A stretch of 33,513 bases of DNA, taken from NCBI GenBank assembly GCA_024225875.1, contig JAAEMD010000004.1, forward strand, positions 1 through 33,513, given 5' to 3'. Shown piece by piece: positions 9,575-20,685 of the stretch. The position numbers and the translations under genes are program-made. Position 1 is the first letter of the stretch; each line of letters starts with the position of its first letter. The stretch is from a bacterium. Lineage in GTDB: Bacteria; Margulisbacteria; Marinamargulisbacteria; JAAEMD01. The notes beneath the pieces are model-generated. The model was not told the origin of the DNA, ran no database searches, and saw nothing but the letters and a program-made list of their open reading frames with translations.

Positions 9575-9661
9575 AACTTCCAAAACAATAAATATAATGA
9601 TAAACTTCCATTAAAATATTTAATATATATAATTTAACTTAGATAGAAAGGTTTAACTAAA

Positions 9662-10819
9662 ATGACGTATTTATTTAGTTCTGAATCTGTCTCGGAAGGA
9701 CATCCGGATAAACTTTGTGATCAGATATCTGATGCAATTCTTGATGAAGCTTATAGACAGGATCCCCTGTCCCGTGTTGCAGCAGAATGCTTCACAACTA
9801 CAGGATTAGTCGTTATTGGAGGTGAAATAACAACCAGGGCTCAACTGGATATTCAAAATATTGTAAGAAATACAATAAAAGAAATCGGCTACACTAATCC
9901 TGACTATGGACTGGATGGAAACAGCTGTTCTGTTCTATCTGCAATTCATGACCAGTCACCAGATATTGCACAGGGAGTTAACAAAGGTGCCGGACTACAT
10001 AAGGAAATGGGCGCTGGAGATCAGGGTATGATGTTTGGCTATGCCTGCCGTCAAACACCTGCATTGATGCCACTGCCAATATATCTTTCACATAACCTGG
10101 TTAAGGAACTGGCTCGTATAAGAAAGGCAAAGGAGCTATCGTACTTAAGACCGGATTCGAAAGCACAGGTTACAATAGAGTATGAAAATAATTTACCAAA
10201 AAGAGCTCATACAGTAGTAATATCAACACAGCATGATCCTGACGTCAGTCTTGAAACTATTGAAAAGGATATGATCAGCAAATTAATTAAAAATGTAATC
10301 CCGTCACAGTATTTAGATGAAAAAACAAGATACTTTATTAATCCTACCGGCCGCTTCGTTATCGGAGGCCCTCATGGAGACACCGGACTGACCGGCAGAA
10401 AAATCATTGTTGATACTTATGGCGGTTGGGGCGCTCATGGCGGAGGAGCTTTTTCTGGCAAAGACTGCTCAAAGGTAGATCGTTCCGGAGCATATATGGC
10501 AAGATATATTGCTAAAAATATAGTTGCCGCAGAGATTGCTAAAGAAATTGAAATACAAATAGCTTATGCTATTGGCGTTGCTGAACCGGTTTCATTAACA
10601 GTAAAAACGTATGGTTCAGGAAAAGTATCAAATCTTGAAATTACTAAATTAATAAATGACCACTTTGATTTAACCCCGGAAGGCATAATTAAAACACTGG
10701 ACTTAAGACGTCCAATATACAAAAAAACAGCTGCTTACGGGCATTTTGGTCGTGATGATTTAGATGTTAGCTGGGAAAAAACGGATAAAGCTGAAGAATT
10801 AAAAAAAGCTGTAAGTTAA
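9662..10819 (+). CDS. metK: S-adenosylmethionine synthetase
   Basis: [62 protein letters not shown]. Confidence 0.98.
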   Translation: MTYLFSSESVSEGHPDKLCDQISDAILDEAYRQDPLSRVAAECFTTTGLVVIGGEITTRAQLDIQNIVRNTIKEIGYTNPDYGLDGNSCSVLSAIHDQSPDIAQGVNKGAGLHKEMGAGDQGMMFGYACRQTPALMPLPIYLSHNLVKELARIRKAKELSYLRPDSKAQVTIEYENNLPKRAHTVVISTQHDPDVSLETIEKDMISKLIKNVIPSQYLDEKTRYFINPTGRFVIGGPHGDTGLTGRKIIVDTYGGWGAHGGGAFSGKDCSKVDRSGAYMARYIAKNIVAAEIAKEIEIQIAYAIGVAEPVSLTVKTYGSGKVSNLEITKLINDHFDLTPEGIIKTLDLRRPIYKKTAAYGHFGRDDLDVSWEKTDKAEELKKAVS

Positions 10820-11004
10820 TAAGTTTTTATGCATGTTTATGACAATATTTATAGAATATGAAATACAGTATTATGACTATGATTTTTTACCTTTAATTAG
10901 TTAGACATAACTAAATTTATTGTTTATTTACATAAAAAGTGCAGAGGCAATAGCTTTATATTAACTTTTTTTATCATGCTTCCCGTTTTTGGATAAAAAA
11001 TAAA

Positions 11005-11532
11005 ATGGAAAATATTTTGTTTCAGAATGAACTTGATGATGCAACTCTCAAGTTTAACAGTAAACTTGATTTTGATGTGGCTAGATTATTAAAAACATCG
11101 AAACTAACGCTTTCTGTAGCAGAAACTGTTACAGGAGGAATGCTGGCACAAAGACTAACCAGCTTACCAGGCAGTTTAGTCTATTTTAAAGGTGGTGTTA
11201 TTTGTATAGACACTTTATCGAAAATAAATATTTGCGGGGCAAGCCCTGCCACACTTAGAAAAAAAGGTGAATACAGTAAAGAGTTAACACTAGAACTGGC
11301 AAATGGTGTAAAAAATATAATGAAAACAGATATTTCAATAGCAATTACAGGCCATACAAGTCGTTTTGCTGATAAAAAAGATGAGGTCTTCGGAAAAATT
11401 AATGCAGGCTTCATGTTTAAGAATGATAAAAAGATAAAAGTTTTTAAATTTAATGGAACAAGAAATATAATAAGATATCAGTCAACACTAGCTGCTTTAG
11501 GTTATTTACGCCAGTGGCTTTTAGCACATTAA
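11005..11532 (+). CDS. CinA C-terminal domain protein (PncC-type nicotinamide-nucleotide amidase fold)
   Basis: LTLSVAETVTGGMLAQRLTSLPGSLVYFKGGVICID ... ISIAITGHTS; stand-alone CinA-C domain upstream of recA. Confidence 0.85.
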   Translation: MENILFQNELDDATLKFNSKLDFDVARLLKTSKLTLSVAETVTGGMLAQRLTSLPGSLVYFKGGVICIDTLSKINICGASPATLRKKGEYSKELTLELANGVKNIMKTDISIAITGHTSRFADKKDEVFGKINAGFMFKNDKKIKVFKFNGTRNIIRYQSTLAALGYLRQWLLAH

Positions 11533-11584
11533 CTAAATTAAAAATGCTCTTTACCTTATTTACAAGTTATTAAAGGAGGATAAA

Positions 11585-12601
11585 ATGGACGAAAATAAAA
11601 CAAAAGCTCTTGACTTTGCTATAACACAAATTGAAAAAGCACACGGAAAAGGTTCTATTATGTGGTTAGGAAACTCACCAAAACAAACGTGTAGCGTAGT
11701 TTCTTCTGGTGCACTATCACTGGATCTGGCTCTTGGAGTCGGCGGCTACCCTACCGGCAGGATTGTTGAAATATTTGGACCGGAAGCTTCCGGAAAAACA
11801 ACACTATCTCTTCACGCTGTTGCTGAAACACAAAAAAATGGCGGTGTGTGTGCCTATATTGATACTGAGCACGCTTTAAATGCAGTTTATGCTGAAAAAC
11901 TGGGAATTAATTTACAAACCCTGCTTTTATCTCAGCCTGACTATGGTGAACAAGCACTTGAAATTGCTGAAACTTTAGTAAGATCAGGAGCTATAGATCT
12001 AATTGTTATAGATTCTGTTGCTGCGCTGGTACCCAAGTCAGAAATAGAAGGTGAAATGGGAGACCCTACAATGGGTACCCAGGCCAGACTAATGTCACAG
12101 GCTTTAAGAAAACTCACAGCTATTGTAAATAAATCCAATACCACAATTATTTTTGTTAACCAGATAAGAGAAAAACTCGGTGTAATGTTCGGAAATCCTG
12201 AAGTTACTCCCGGAGGACGAGCCTTAAAGTTCTATTCTTCTATCCGCATTGATATCCGAAAAATCGAATCAATAAAAACCGGTGTTGATATAACCGGTCA
12301 CAAAGTAAGAGTAAAAATTGTTAAAAACAAAGTAGCTCCACCATTTAAGTATACAGAGCTTGAAATTGAATTTGGCAAAGGAATATCAGGTGTTGGAGAT
12401 CTCCTGGACCTGGGTGTCAATATGGGCTTTATAGAAAAAAGCGGCACCTGGTTTTCTGTTGGAAAAGAAAGAATGGGCCAGGGAAGAGAAGCCGGAAAAA
12501 AGTTTTTGCGGGAAAATGAAGAAATCGCTAATGATATCAGAAATAAAATAAAGGCAAAAACAGGCCTTGTTCCAACTGCCGGAAAAAAAGAGGAGGAATA
12601 A
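11585..12601 (+). CDS. recA: Recombinase RecA
   Basis: Walker [66 protein letters not shown]. Confidence 0.99.
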   Translation: MDENKTKALDFAITQIEKAHGKGSIMWLGNSPKQTCSVVSSGALSLDLALGVGGYPTGRIVEIFGPEASGKTTLSLHAVAETQKNGGVCAYIDTEHALNAVYAEKLGINLQTLLLSQPDYGEQALEIAETLVRSGAIDLIVIDSVAALVPKSEIEGEMGDPTMGTQARLMSQALRKLTAIVNKSNTTIIFVNQIREKLGVMFGNPEVTPGGRALKFYSSIRIDIRKIESIKTGVDITGHKVRVKIVKNKVAPPFKYTELEIEFGKGISGVGDLLDLGVNMGFIEKSGTWFSVGKERMGQGREAGKKFLRENEEIANDIRNKIKAKTGLVPTAGKKEEE

Positions 12602-12604
12602 AAA

Positions 12605-14143
12605 GTGAGTTTATTAATCGCACTGTCCAGTGCAGGAATAATACTTATAACAGGGGTTTTTGTTTTCTTTATAATAAGAAAAAAATCTGCTGATATTAAA
12701 ATAGAAAATGCTGAAAAAAAAGCTCAGCACACTCTGGAAGATGCTGCTATCAAGGCACAGTCAATCCTCGCAAAAGCAAATACTGAAGGGCAGGATGTAA
12801 TAACAAAAGCGCGTCTTGGAGTTGAAGAAGAGGTTAAGGCCAGAAGACAGGCCATTGCTCAAGTCGAAAATAGAGTACTGCAAAAAGAAAAATATATTGA
12901 TACCAGAGAAACTCACCTGAGTGAAAAAGAATCCATGCTGGAAAAAGATCTTGAAAAGGTAAAAAACCTTAAGAAAAAACAGGAAGCTATTATTCAGGAT
13001 CTTTCCGATACTCTGGAAAAAGCTGCGGGCTATTCAAAAGAAGAGGCAAAAAAAATACTTCTTACTAATGTTGAAAGAGAAGTACGTCAGAGAGCTGGTC
13101 TTATGATAAAGCAAATTGAGGACCAGGCCAGAATAATAGCTAATAGAAAAGCCAGAGAAATTATAACTGATGCTATACAAAGAACAGCTATTGATCATAT
13201 TTCCGAAATCACAACTTCGGTAGTACAGCTGCCTGATGATGATATGAAAGGAAGGATCATTGGACGAGAAGGTAGAAATATCCGTGTATTTGAAGCTGTT
13301 ACAGGGGTAGATGTTATAATAGACGATACACCTGGAGCAGTTGTACTTTCATCATTTGATCCCATAAGAAGAGAAATTGCAAAATTAACGCTGTCTAAAC
13401 TTATTTCTGACGGACGTATCCATCCTACCAGAATAGAAGAGCTTGTTGAGATTTCCAGAAAAAATCTTAAAGAGTTCATTATAGAAAAAGGTGAGCAGGC
13501 TGCTGATCAGCTGGGGCTGCAGTTCTCTCCAAAAATCATTGAACTGTTAGGCAAGCTGCATTTCAGAACAAGTTACGGTCAGAATATTCTGACCCACTCT
13601 ATTGAATGTGCGCATACAGCAGCTATTATGGCTCAAGAATTACAGGTTAATGCTCACCTGGCAAAAAGAGGTGCCCTGTTACATGATATAGGTAAAGCTC
13701 TTGATTTTGAGCAGGATGGCACACATGTACAACTGGGTAAAGAAGTCTGCGAAAAAGCTAATGAATCTGAAGAAGTTCTAAACTGTATTGAAGCTCATCA
13801 TGAAGACGTTGCACCAGAAACAGTTGAAGCTATACTGGTAATGGTAGCAGACAGAATATCTTCTGTCAGACCAGGGGCCAGACGCGAGTCACTTGAAACA
13901 TATATTAAAAGACTTGAAAAACTGGAAACTGTTGCAAATTCTTTTGAAGGTATAGATAAGGCATACGCTATCCAGGCAGGACGTGAAATAAGGGTTGTTG
14001 TCAAACCGGATGAAGTTGATGATCCCGCTGCTTATAAATTAGCTTTAGATATTGCTAAGAAAATAGAGTCAGATGTTGATTATCCAGGAGAAGTTAAAGT
14101 ATCTATTATCCGTGAAACAAGAGCAGTCGGAGTTGCAAAATAA
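12605..14143 (+). CDS. rny: Ribonuclease Y
   Basis: N-terminal TM helix, long coiled coil, KH segment (MKGRIIGREGRNIRVFEAVTGVDVIIDDTPGAVVLSSFDPIRREIA), HD domain (RGALLHDIGKA); GTG start. Confidence 0.98.
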   Translation: MSLLIALSSAGIILITGVFVFFIIRKKSADIKIENAEKKAQHTLEDAAIKAQSILAKANTEGQDVITKARLGVEEEVKARRQAIAQVENRVLQKEKYIDTRETHLSEKESMLEKDLEKVKNLKKKQEAIIQDLSDTLEKAAGYSKEEAKKILLTNVEREVRQRAGLMIKQIEDQARIIANRKAREIITDAIQRTAIDHISEITTSVVQLPDDDMKGRIIGREGRNIRVFEAVTGVDVIIDDTPGAVVLSSFDPIRREIAKLTLSKLISDGRIHPTRIEELVEISRKNLKEFIIEKGEQAADQLGLQFSPKIIELLGKLHFRTSYGQNILTHSIECAHTAAIMAQELQVNAHLAKRGALLHDIGKALDFEQDGTHVQLGKEVCEKANESEEVLNCIEAHHEDVAPETVEAILVMVADRISSVRPGARRESLETYIKRLEKLETVANSFEGIDKAYAIQAGREIRVVVKPDEVDDPAAYKLALDIAKKIESDVDYPGEVKVSIIRETRAVGVAK

Positions 14144-14187
14144 TGATGATACAGTAACCATATATTTTTTGTAGATATCTATTTAAT

Positions 14188-14979
14188 ATGAAACTTATTA
14201 ATATACTTTGTCTTGGTGATGTTGTTGGAAAGCCAGGTAGAGAATGTCTTGAGAATAATTTAAAAAACATTCAAGATAAGCACAATATAGATTTTACGGT
14301 ATGCAATATTGAAAACGCTGCTGGTGGATTTGGTTTCACAAGAAACACTTATATTGATTTAAAAAACATAAATATCAACGCTTTTACTTCAGGTAACCAT
14401 GTATATCAGCAAAAATCTGTTCTACAGGACTTCAGCTACTTTAAGAGCCTGGTCAGACCTCTAAATTTTCCGAGTGATAATCCGGGGGCCGGATACAGGA
14501 TTTTTAATCTTAACACTATAAAAATCGGGGTTGTTAATCTTATTGGAAGGGTATTTCTTGGTGAATATGACTGTCCATTCCATTGCATCAAAAATCATAT
14601 TCACCAGATTAAAAAAGAAACCCCGATCATTTTAGTAGACTTCCATGCTGAAGCTACATCTGAAAAAGAAGCCATGGGCTGGTTCCTTGATGGAGAGGTT
14701 TCTCTTATATACGGAACACATACCCATGTAATGACAGCTGATGAGAGAATCCTGCATAAATCAACGGCTTATATTACTGACATCGGTATGACTGGAGCAA
14801 GAAACAGTATTCTGGGCATGAAAAAAGAGCCGGTTATAAAAAAATTTCTTACACAAATGCCCAGCCGGTTTGAAATACCAAAGGATGATGAATGTATTTT
14901 TAACGGTATCAAATGTGTTATTGAAACAGAAACAGGAAAAGCTGTTTGCATTGAAAGGATCTTTGAAGTTTTTAATTAG
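14188..14979 (+). CDS. ymdB: YmdB-family metallophosphoesterase
   Basis: LCLGDVVGKPGRECLENNL, TSGNHVYQQ, ILVDFHAEATSEKEAMGWFLDGEVSLIYGTHTHVMTADERIL; follows rny. Confidence 0.93.
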   Translation: MKLINILCLGDVVGKPGRECLENNLKNIQDKHNIDFTVCNIENAAGGFGFTRNTYIDLKNININAFTSGNHVYQQKSVLQDFSYFKSLVRPLNFPSDNPGAGYRIFNLNTIKIGVVNLIGRVFLGEYDCPFHCIKNHIHQIKKETPIILVDFHAEATSEKEAMGWFLDGEVSLIYGTHTHVMTADERILHKSTAYITDIGMTGARNSILGMKKEPVIKKFLTQMPSRFEIPKDDECIFNGIKCVIETETGKAVCIERIFEVFN

Positions 14980-15013
14980 ATTTACTCTGTTATTTACAGC
15001 CTGTCTTCAAGTT

Positions 15014-15133
15014 TATACAGCTGGTACAAATTGAACTGTCCGTTTAAATGGCTGAGTGCAGCTTCACAGACGTACATAAACGAAGTCATTTGAAAACTTT
15101 AAGTGTCGGACATTTTACTTTGGATCAGCTATA
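15014..15133 (+). repeat. Palindromic MITE-like element, copy D (full length, diverged apex)
   Basis: tatacagctggtacaaattgaactgtccgtttaaatggctgagtgcagcttcacagacgtacataaacgaagtcatttgaaaactttaagtgtcggacattttactttggatcagctata. Confidence 0.9.
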
Positions 15134-15235
15134 GTGTGCCCTTACTGTACTTATCCAGCAAGGCTGATATAGAGCAGGTAGTTAATTTTTAATTCTATAA
15201 AATAACAAATAATCTTGTTACAATAATTTTAACTT

Positions 15236-15532
15236 ATGAAAATATTAATAGATCTGAATATAATAAAAAAAGAAAAGCTGCCTGAACAAATAAACGTTAC
15301 GCTTCACCATGAAATCAGCAGCCCCTTAACCAGCATTATGATTGGATCTCAAGCCTTGAGCGAGTGGTTTGCAGATGGATCTGATGAAAAACATGTAATC
15401 AGCCATATAAAAGACTGCTCGAAACGTATTAAGGAAACAATGGGTTCTTCAGGTAATTTAAAAAACATTATTATTGATGAATATTTAGATGGAATAAAGA
15501 TGGTCAATTTATCAAAATCAAAAGGCCTCTGA
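15236..15532 (+). CDS. Small protein resembling a stand-alone histidine-kinase dimerization/phosphoacceptor (HisKA/DHp) domain
   Basis: 98 aa; H-box-like VTLHHEISSPLTSIMIGSQALSEW followed by a second helix HVISHIKDCSKRIKETM; no room for an HATPase domain before lptB. Confidence 0.6.
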   Translation: MKILIDLNIIKKEKLPEQINVTLHHEISSPLTSIMIGSQALSEWFADGSDEKHVISHIKDCSKRIKETMGSSGNLKNIIIDEYLDGIKMVNLSKSKGL

Positions 15533-15561
15533 CAATGTCTAAATAAGACAGGCACCATATT

Positions 15562-16281
15562 ATGATAAAAGCAAAAAATTTAGTTAAAATATATCATGGA
15601 CGAAAAGTAGTAGATGATGTAAATCTCACAATGAGCCGGGGAGAAATCGTAGGGTTACTCGGGCCAAACGGAGCCGGTAAAACAACTACTTTTTATATGA
15701 TTATAGGGCTTATCAAACCTGCGGCTGGAGAAGTGTTTTTCGATGATATCAACATAACCAGAATACCTATGTTTAAAAGAGCAAGACTGGGGCTGGGTTA
15801 TCTTCCACAAGAATCATCTATATTTAAAAAACTGACAGTTGAAGAGAATGTTTTAGCCTTATGGGAGATAGTCAAAAACATTCCGCCAGAAAAATATGAA
15901 GAAAAACTTGTTGAACTGTTAAAAGAAATGGGGTTATTACACTTAAGAAAATCCAGGGGCATTGAACTTTCAGGAGGAGAAAAAAGGAGGGTTGAGATTG
16001 TTAGAGCACTTGCTACAAATCCATCTTTTATACTGCTTGATGAACCTTTCGCAGGAATTGATCCTATAGCTGTAAACGAAATTCAGGAAATAATAAAATC
16101 TCTAAAAAAGAAAGGCCTTGGCATTATTATAACTGATCATAATGTACGTGAAACACTATCAATAACTGATAGAGCCTACCTGATCCATCAGGGCAAATTA
16201 ATTTTATCCGGCAATTCCAAAGAAATTGCGTCCAGTAAAGTAGCAAAAGAGTTTTATCTTGGTGATAACTTCAAACTTTAG
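15562..16281 (+). CDS. lptB: LPS export ABC transporter ATP-binding protein LptB
   Basis: GLLGPNGAGKTTTFYMIIGLIKP, LGYLPQESSIFKKLTVEENV, ELSGGEKRRVEIVRALATNPSFILLDEPFAGIDPIAV, ITDHNVRETLSITDRAYLI. Confidence 0.97.
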   Translation: MIKAKNLVKIYHGRKVVDDVNLTMSRGEIVGLLGPNGAGKTTTFYMIIGLIKPAAGEVFFDDINITRIPMFKRARLGLGYLPQESSIFKKLTVEENVLALWEIVKNIPPEKYEEKLVELLKEMGLLHLRKSRGIELSGGEKRRVEIVRALATNPSFILLDEPFAGIDPIAVNEIQEIIKSLKKKGLGIIITDHNVRETLSITDRAYLIHQGKLILSGNSKEIASSKVAKEFYLGDNFKL

Positions 16282-17380
16282 AATACTAAAAATTATTGAC
16301 AGCTATATAATAAAAGAGCTTACAGGGCCCTTTATTTTCGGCATAGCTGCCTTTAGCTGTATCCTTGCTGGCAGTACAGTACTATTCCCATTAATAGGGA
16401 CAGCTGTTTCATACAACATCCCGTACACACAAGTTGTTCAGTTATTTATCTATAAGTTACCTAATGTAATAGTTTTTTCTTTTCCTATGTCTATGCTTCT
16501 TGCTTCTATCTTAGCCTTCTCCAGACTTAGCTCAGATAATGAACTAATGGCCTTCAGGTCTACAGGTATCAGCTTCAGGAGATTAGTAATACCTGTTATT
16601 ATTACAGGATTCTTTGTTAGTCTGTTTGCTATCTGGTTTAACGAATCAGTTGTACCCGTATCTTCCAATTCAGCAGAAAACTTAATGAGATCATTTACAA
16701 AAAAACAACTTCCTAATATTAAAAAGAACATAAACTTCACAGAGTATGACCCGATAACAAAAGATCCTGTTCGAACAATAAATGTCAGTGAAGTTAAAGA
16801 TGAAAAAATGAAAAATATTACAATCGCTGAGTATGATAAAGGTAAGCTTGCCCGTATTGTAAGAGCTGGCTCCGGGAAGTGGCTGGAATCCGGGCAGTGG
16901 ATATTCTTTAATGGTGTTATGCACAGCTTTCCGGCAACAGATATAACACAGGTTACAGTTATAGAGTTTGAAAAAGAGTATATTGACATAAAAATCAATC
17001 CTGTTGACCTGACAAAAAGAAAAAAGAACATAGAAGAAATGACAAGAAAAGAGCTTAAGGCAAGAATTATTATGAAAAAAAATACAGGTGCTGACCCCAT
17101 TAAAGACATCGTAAATTATCATCTAAAATATTCCGTTCCCTTTGCCTGCCTTATATTCTCAATATTAGGAACATCCGTAGGTTTGAAACCAAATAGAAGC
17201 TCTTCTGCTTTAGGACTCGGAATAAGTTTAATTGTTATTTTGATATATTATATTTTACTGGGGATCAGTACCGGGCTTGGTTTAGCACATGCAATACCTG
17301 CCCTGTTAGCTGCCTGGCTGCCAAATATAGTGATTGGCATGGCAGGTTTTTTTCTTTTACATAAAATTGCTCAGCAATAG
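16259..17380 (+). CDS. LptF/LptG-family LPS export permease
   Basis: Overlaps the lptB 3' end (TTG 16259 or GTG 16262 start); IIDSYIIKELTGPFIFGIAAFSCI, four N-terminal and C-terminal TM segments, YjgP/YjgQ architecture. Confidence 0.93.
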   Translation: MVITSNFRILKIIDSYIIKELTGPFIFGIAAFSCILAGSTVLFPLIGTAVSYNIPYTQVVQLFIYKLPNVIVFSFPMSMLLASILAFSRLSSDNELMAFRSTGISFRRLVIPVIITGFFVSLFAIWFNESVVPVSSNSAENLMRSFTKKQLPNIKKNINFTEYDPITKDPVRTINVSEVKDEKMKNITIAEYDKGKLARIVRAGSGKWLESGQWIFFNGVMHSFPATDITQVTVIEFEKEYIDIKINPVDLTKRKKNIEEMTRKELKARIIMKKNTGADPIKDIVNYHLKYSVPFACLIFSILGTSVGLKPNRSSSALGLGISLIVILIYYILLGISTGLGLAHAIPALLAAWLPNIVIGMAGFFLLHKIAQQ

Positions 17381-17478
17381 TTTAACAGTCTTAATAGTTA
17401 TTAGCCATTATCAGCAGGGAGTTTTATTGATATAATATCCCGGTTTATACTTTTATTTTTTTAAAAGGAGAATTTTTT

Positions 17479-19782
17479 ATGTGTCAATTTACTTCTATAA
17501 TCTGGTGGCTTGCCCCCATATCAGCACTAACTGCACTTGGTTTCGCTCTGGTACTGTACAAATATTTAATAACTCTATCAGAAGGCACTGATAGAATGAA
17601 AGAAATCGCAGGATATATCAAAGATGGAGCTATGGCCTATCTAAGAAGACAATATACTACTATAACAGTTGTGTTTATGATTATATTTATAACTTTAGGA
17701 GTTATGTCACTTATGGGTCTGCAGAACCCTTTTGTTCCTTTTGTTTTCTTGAGTGGAGGTGTTTTATCAGGATTATCAGGTTATTTAGGAATGAAAACTG
17801 CTACTAATACCTCGGCAAGAACAGCGGCAGCCTGTCAAAAATCTCTAAATAGCGGCTTAAAAGTAGCTTTCAGGGGTGGAGCGATTATGGGACTGATGGT
17901 TGTGGGCTTTGGGTTACTGGGTATCTGCTGCTGGTACTTTATATTAAATTTTATTTTTGATAATAATATATTTGGTACAGCTGAATCTCTATTCATAAAA
18001 CTGGGTATTACAGCCTGGGAGCCTGGCCTGGTTAAAGATCAGATGTTTCAAAAAGTAAAACAGATAGAAATAACCTCTATTCTTCTTACCTACGCTATGG
18101 GCGCTTCAGCAATGGCCCTTTTTGCCAGAGTTGGCGGTGGTATTTTCACTAAAGCCGCAGATGTCGGAGCTGACCTTGTGGGAAAAGTAGAGGCTGGAAT
18201 CCCTGAAGATGATCCCAGAAATCCGGCAACCATAGCAGACAATGTTGGCGATAATGTTGGCGATGTTGCGGGCATGGGAGCAGATCTATATGAGTCTTAT
18301 TGCGGATCAATACTGGCAGCCGCTGCACTTGGGGCATCACTGGCTTTAACTAAAGGCGGCATTGAGCTGATAACAGCCCCTATGATTGTAGCAGGCGGAG
18401 GAATAATTTTTTCTTTAGCAGGTATTTTCTACGTTAGAACAAAAGAAGATGCTACCCAGAAAGATTTACTGCTTTCTCTACTAATGGGTACAGGGCTTGC
18501 TTCAATACTCACACTCATTTTCCTTGTTGCACTGGTAAAAATCGGTTTAATAAGCTGGGGTGTATTTGGTTCAGTTGTAACTGGTTTAATAGCGGGCATT
18601 ATTATTGGTCAGGCTACAGAATATTATACTTCATCAAACTTTAATCCAACAAAAAAAATAGCTGAATTCAGTCAGGACGGCCAGGCAAGTACAATACTAA
18701 CCGGTATATCAACAGGAATGATTTCCACCGGCATTCCAGTAATTGTTATAGTTGCCGGCATTATTATTTCTTATACACTATCCGGAGGACTTACAGATGT
18801 CTCATTTGGTATATACGGGATTGCTTTTGCTGCAATTGGTATGCTTTCAACACTTGGTATTCAATTAGCGACCGATGCCTTCGGACCAATTGCCGATAAT
18901 GCAGGAGGAAATGCTGAAATGGCAGGACTGCCTGAAGAGGTAAGGGAAAGAACAGATGCTCTTGATTCCTTAGGAAATACAACAGCGGCAACAGGAAAAG
19001 GCTTTGCTATTGGTTCTGCCGCTTTAACTGTTCTGGCTTTAATCACAGCATATCTTGACTCTATAAAAATAAGTTTAAGTAAATTAGCAGGCAAAAGCAC
19101 CCACTATATAGGAAATATGGGTTTTACTAATTCAGAGTTACTGGCCTCTAAAAACGAAGCTGTTCATTTCATCAGTGATTTAGATATACCGGCGCTGGTA
19201 GATATTTTCAGAATCAATATCATTAATCCAAAGTTCCTGGCCGGTCTTTTTCTCGGATCTATGCTTGCTTTTGTATTTTGTGCCTTAACTATTACAGCTG
19301 TAAGCAATGCTGCCAGTGAAATGGTTAAAGAAGTCAGACGTCAATTTAGAGAAATCAAGGGTATACTAACTGGAGAGGCTACACCTGATTATGCAAGATG
19401 TGTCGATATATCCACATCCGGCGCTCAAAAAGCAATGCTGCTACCTTCACTTCTAGCCATCTTATCACCAATTGCCACAGGTTATTTTTTGAATGTTGCT
19501 GGTGTAATAGGATTGTTGTCTGGTGCTCTTGTCTCAGGGTTCTCTTTAGCTATTTTCCTGAATAACTCAGGGGGAGCATGGGATAATGCAAAAAAATACA
19601 TTGAATCCGGGCAGTTCGGGGGCAAAGGAACAGATGCTCATAAAGCAGCTGTTATTGGTGATACAATAGGCGATCCCTTTAAAGATACTGCCGGCCCTTC
19701 TCTTAATATTTTAATTAAGCTGATGACTATTGTTTCTATAGTATTTGCCGGATTCATATTAAAATATGGCCTGTTTTTTTAA
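17479..19782 (+). CDS. hppA: Membrane-bound ion-translocating pyrophosphatase
   Basis: [106 protein letters not shown]. Confidence 0.98.
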   Translation: MCQFTSIIWWLAPISALTALGFALVLYKYLITLSEGTDRMKEIAGYIKDGAMAYLRRQYTTITVVFMIIFITLGVMSLMGLQNPFVPFVFLSGGVLSGLSGYLGMKTATNTSARTAAACQKSLNSGLKVAFRGGAIMGLMVVGFGLLGICCWYFILNFIFDNNIFGTAESLFIKLGITAWEPGLVKDQMFQKVKQIEITSILLTYAMGASAMALFARVGGGIFTKAADVGADLVGKVEAGIPEDDPRNPATIADNVGDNVGDVAGMGADLYESYCGSILAAAALGASLALTKGGIELITAPMIVAGGGIIFSLAGIFYVRTKEDATQKDLLLSLLMGTGLASILTLIFLVALVKIGLISWGVFGSVVTGLIAGIIIGQATEYYTSSNFNPTKKIAEFSQDGQASTILTGISTGMISTGIPVIVIVAGIIISYTLSGGLTDVSFGIYGIAFAAIGMLSTLGIQLATDAFGPIADNAGGNAEMAGLPEEVRERTDALDSLGNTTAATGKGFAIGSAALTVLALITAYLDSIKISLSKLAGKSTHYIGNMGFTNSELLASKNEAVHFISDLDIPALVDIFRINIINPKFLAGLFLGSMLAFVFCALTITAVSNAASEMVKEVRRQFREIKGILTGEATPDYARCVDISTSGAQKAMLLPSLLAILSPIATGYFLNVAGVIGLLSGALVSGFSLAIFLNNSGGAWDNAKKYIESGQFGGKGTDAHKAAVIGDTIGDPFKDTAGPSLNILIKLMTIVSIVFAGFILKYGLFF

Positions 19783-19842
19783 TTTAATTATAAAAATACA
19801 AATAATTACTTTTTTAAAAAACACATACTATAATTATCAGTT

Positions 19843-20685
19843 ATGCGAAATATCTCAACCACTGTAATTACTGAAAAAGTATCTGACCTGGTTAAAGTAA
19901 CAGCTTTATATCTTCGTCCTGATATTATGGATTTTTTCAAAAATGCTATAATAAAAGAAAAAGATGAAAATGCAAAAAAAAACCTGTTAAAGCTAATTGA
20001 AAATGCAGTAACCGCACAGGACAAAAAAGTACCTTACTGCCAGGATACTGGCTTTGAAATAATTTTTTGTGAAATAGGACAAGAAGTGCATATCACCGAT
20101 GGAAGCCTGGATGCTGCCATTCAGGAAGGCATTAAAAAAGGCAGTAAAGACGGCTTTTTAAGACAATCCATTGTTGAAGATCCGATTATACGTAAAAACA
20201 CAGCAACAAATACACCTGGTATTATTAATTATTCAATAGTAGAGGGAGACAAAATAAAATTTTCCTGTATTGCAAAAGGGTTCGGATGCGAAAATAAAGG
20301 ACAAGTCAGCATGTTAAACCCAACTGCTTCAATAAATGATATTAAAGATTTCGTCTTAAAAGTTATTAAAGAAGCTGGTCCCAATGCCTGCCCTCCATTT
20401 TTTATTGGTATCGGGCTTGGTGGTACTATGGACAAAGCTTGTGAACTTGCCAAAAAAGCTCTTTTAGAGCCAGTCGGGAAACACAATAAAAAGAAACACC
20501 TTGCAACACTGGAAAAGGAAATCCTTACTGAAGCTAATAATTTAAATACAGGGCCTCTGGGGCTGGGTGGCAACCTCAGCTGTATCGATATCAAAATCAA
20601 AGAGTATGCCTGCCATATTGCAGGCCTGCCAGTTGCCGTTAATATTGGCTGTCATGCAGTAAGAACAAAGACCATAGTGATATGA
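19843..20685 (+). CDS. Class I (Fe-S) fumarate hydratase, alpha subunit
   Basis: PYCQDTGFEIIF; KGFGCENKGQVSMLNP; GIGLGGTMDKACELAKKAL; GPLGLGGNLSCIDIKIKEYACHIAGLPVAVNIGCHAVR. Confidence 0.95.
   Translation: MRNISTTVITEKVSDLVKVTALYLRPDIMDFFKNAIIKEKDENAKKNLLKLIENAVTAQDKKVPYCQDTGFEIIFCEIGQEVHITDGSLDAAIQEGIKKGSKDGFLRQSIVEDPIIRKNTATNTPGIINYSIVEGDKIKFSCIAKGFGCENKGQVSMLNPTASINDIKDFVLKVIKEAGPNACPPFFIGIGLGGTMDKACELAKKALLEPVGKHNKKKHLATLEKEILTEANNLNTGPLGLGGNLSCIDIKIKEYACHIAGLPVAVNIGCHAVRTKTIVI

Noticed and set aside
9580-9660. Possible SAM riboswitch upstream of metK
   Set aside because: The AT-rich leader between copy C and metK is short and shows no recognisable SAM-riboswitch core.
13195-13479. 94-aa minus-strand ORF
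   Set aside because: Antisense to rny.
16299-16310. cagctatataa near the lptF/G start
   Set aside because: Within coding sequence (DSYIIKE) with no further similarity to the repeat family.
16450-17109. 219-aa minus-strand ORF (and the 143-aa ORF at 16691-17122)
   Set aside because: Entirely antisense to the well-supported LptF/G permease CDS; no start context or motif support.
20229-20600. 123-aa minus-strand ORF
   Set aside because: Antisense to the fumarase alpha subunit coding sequence.
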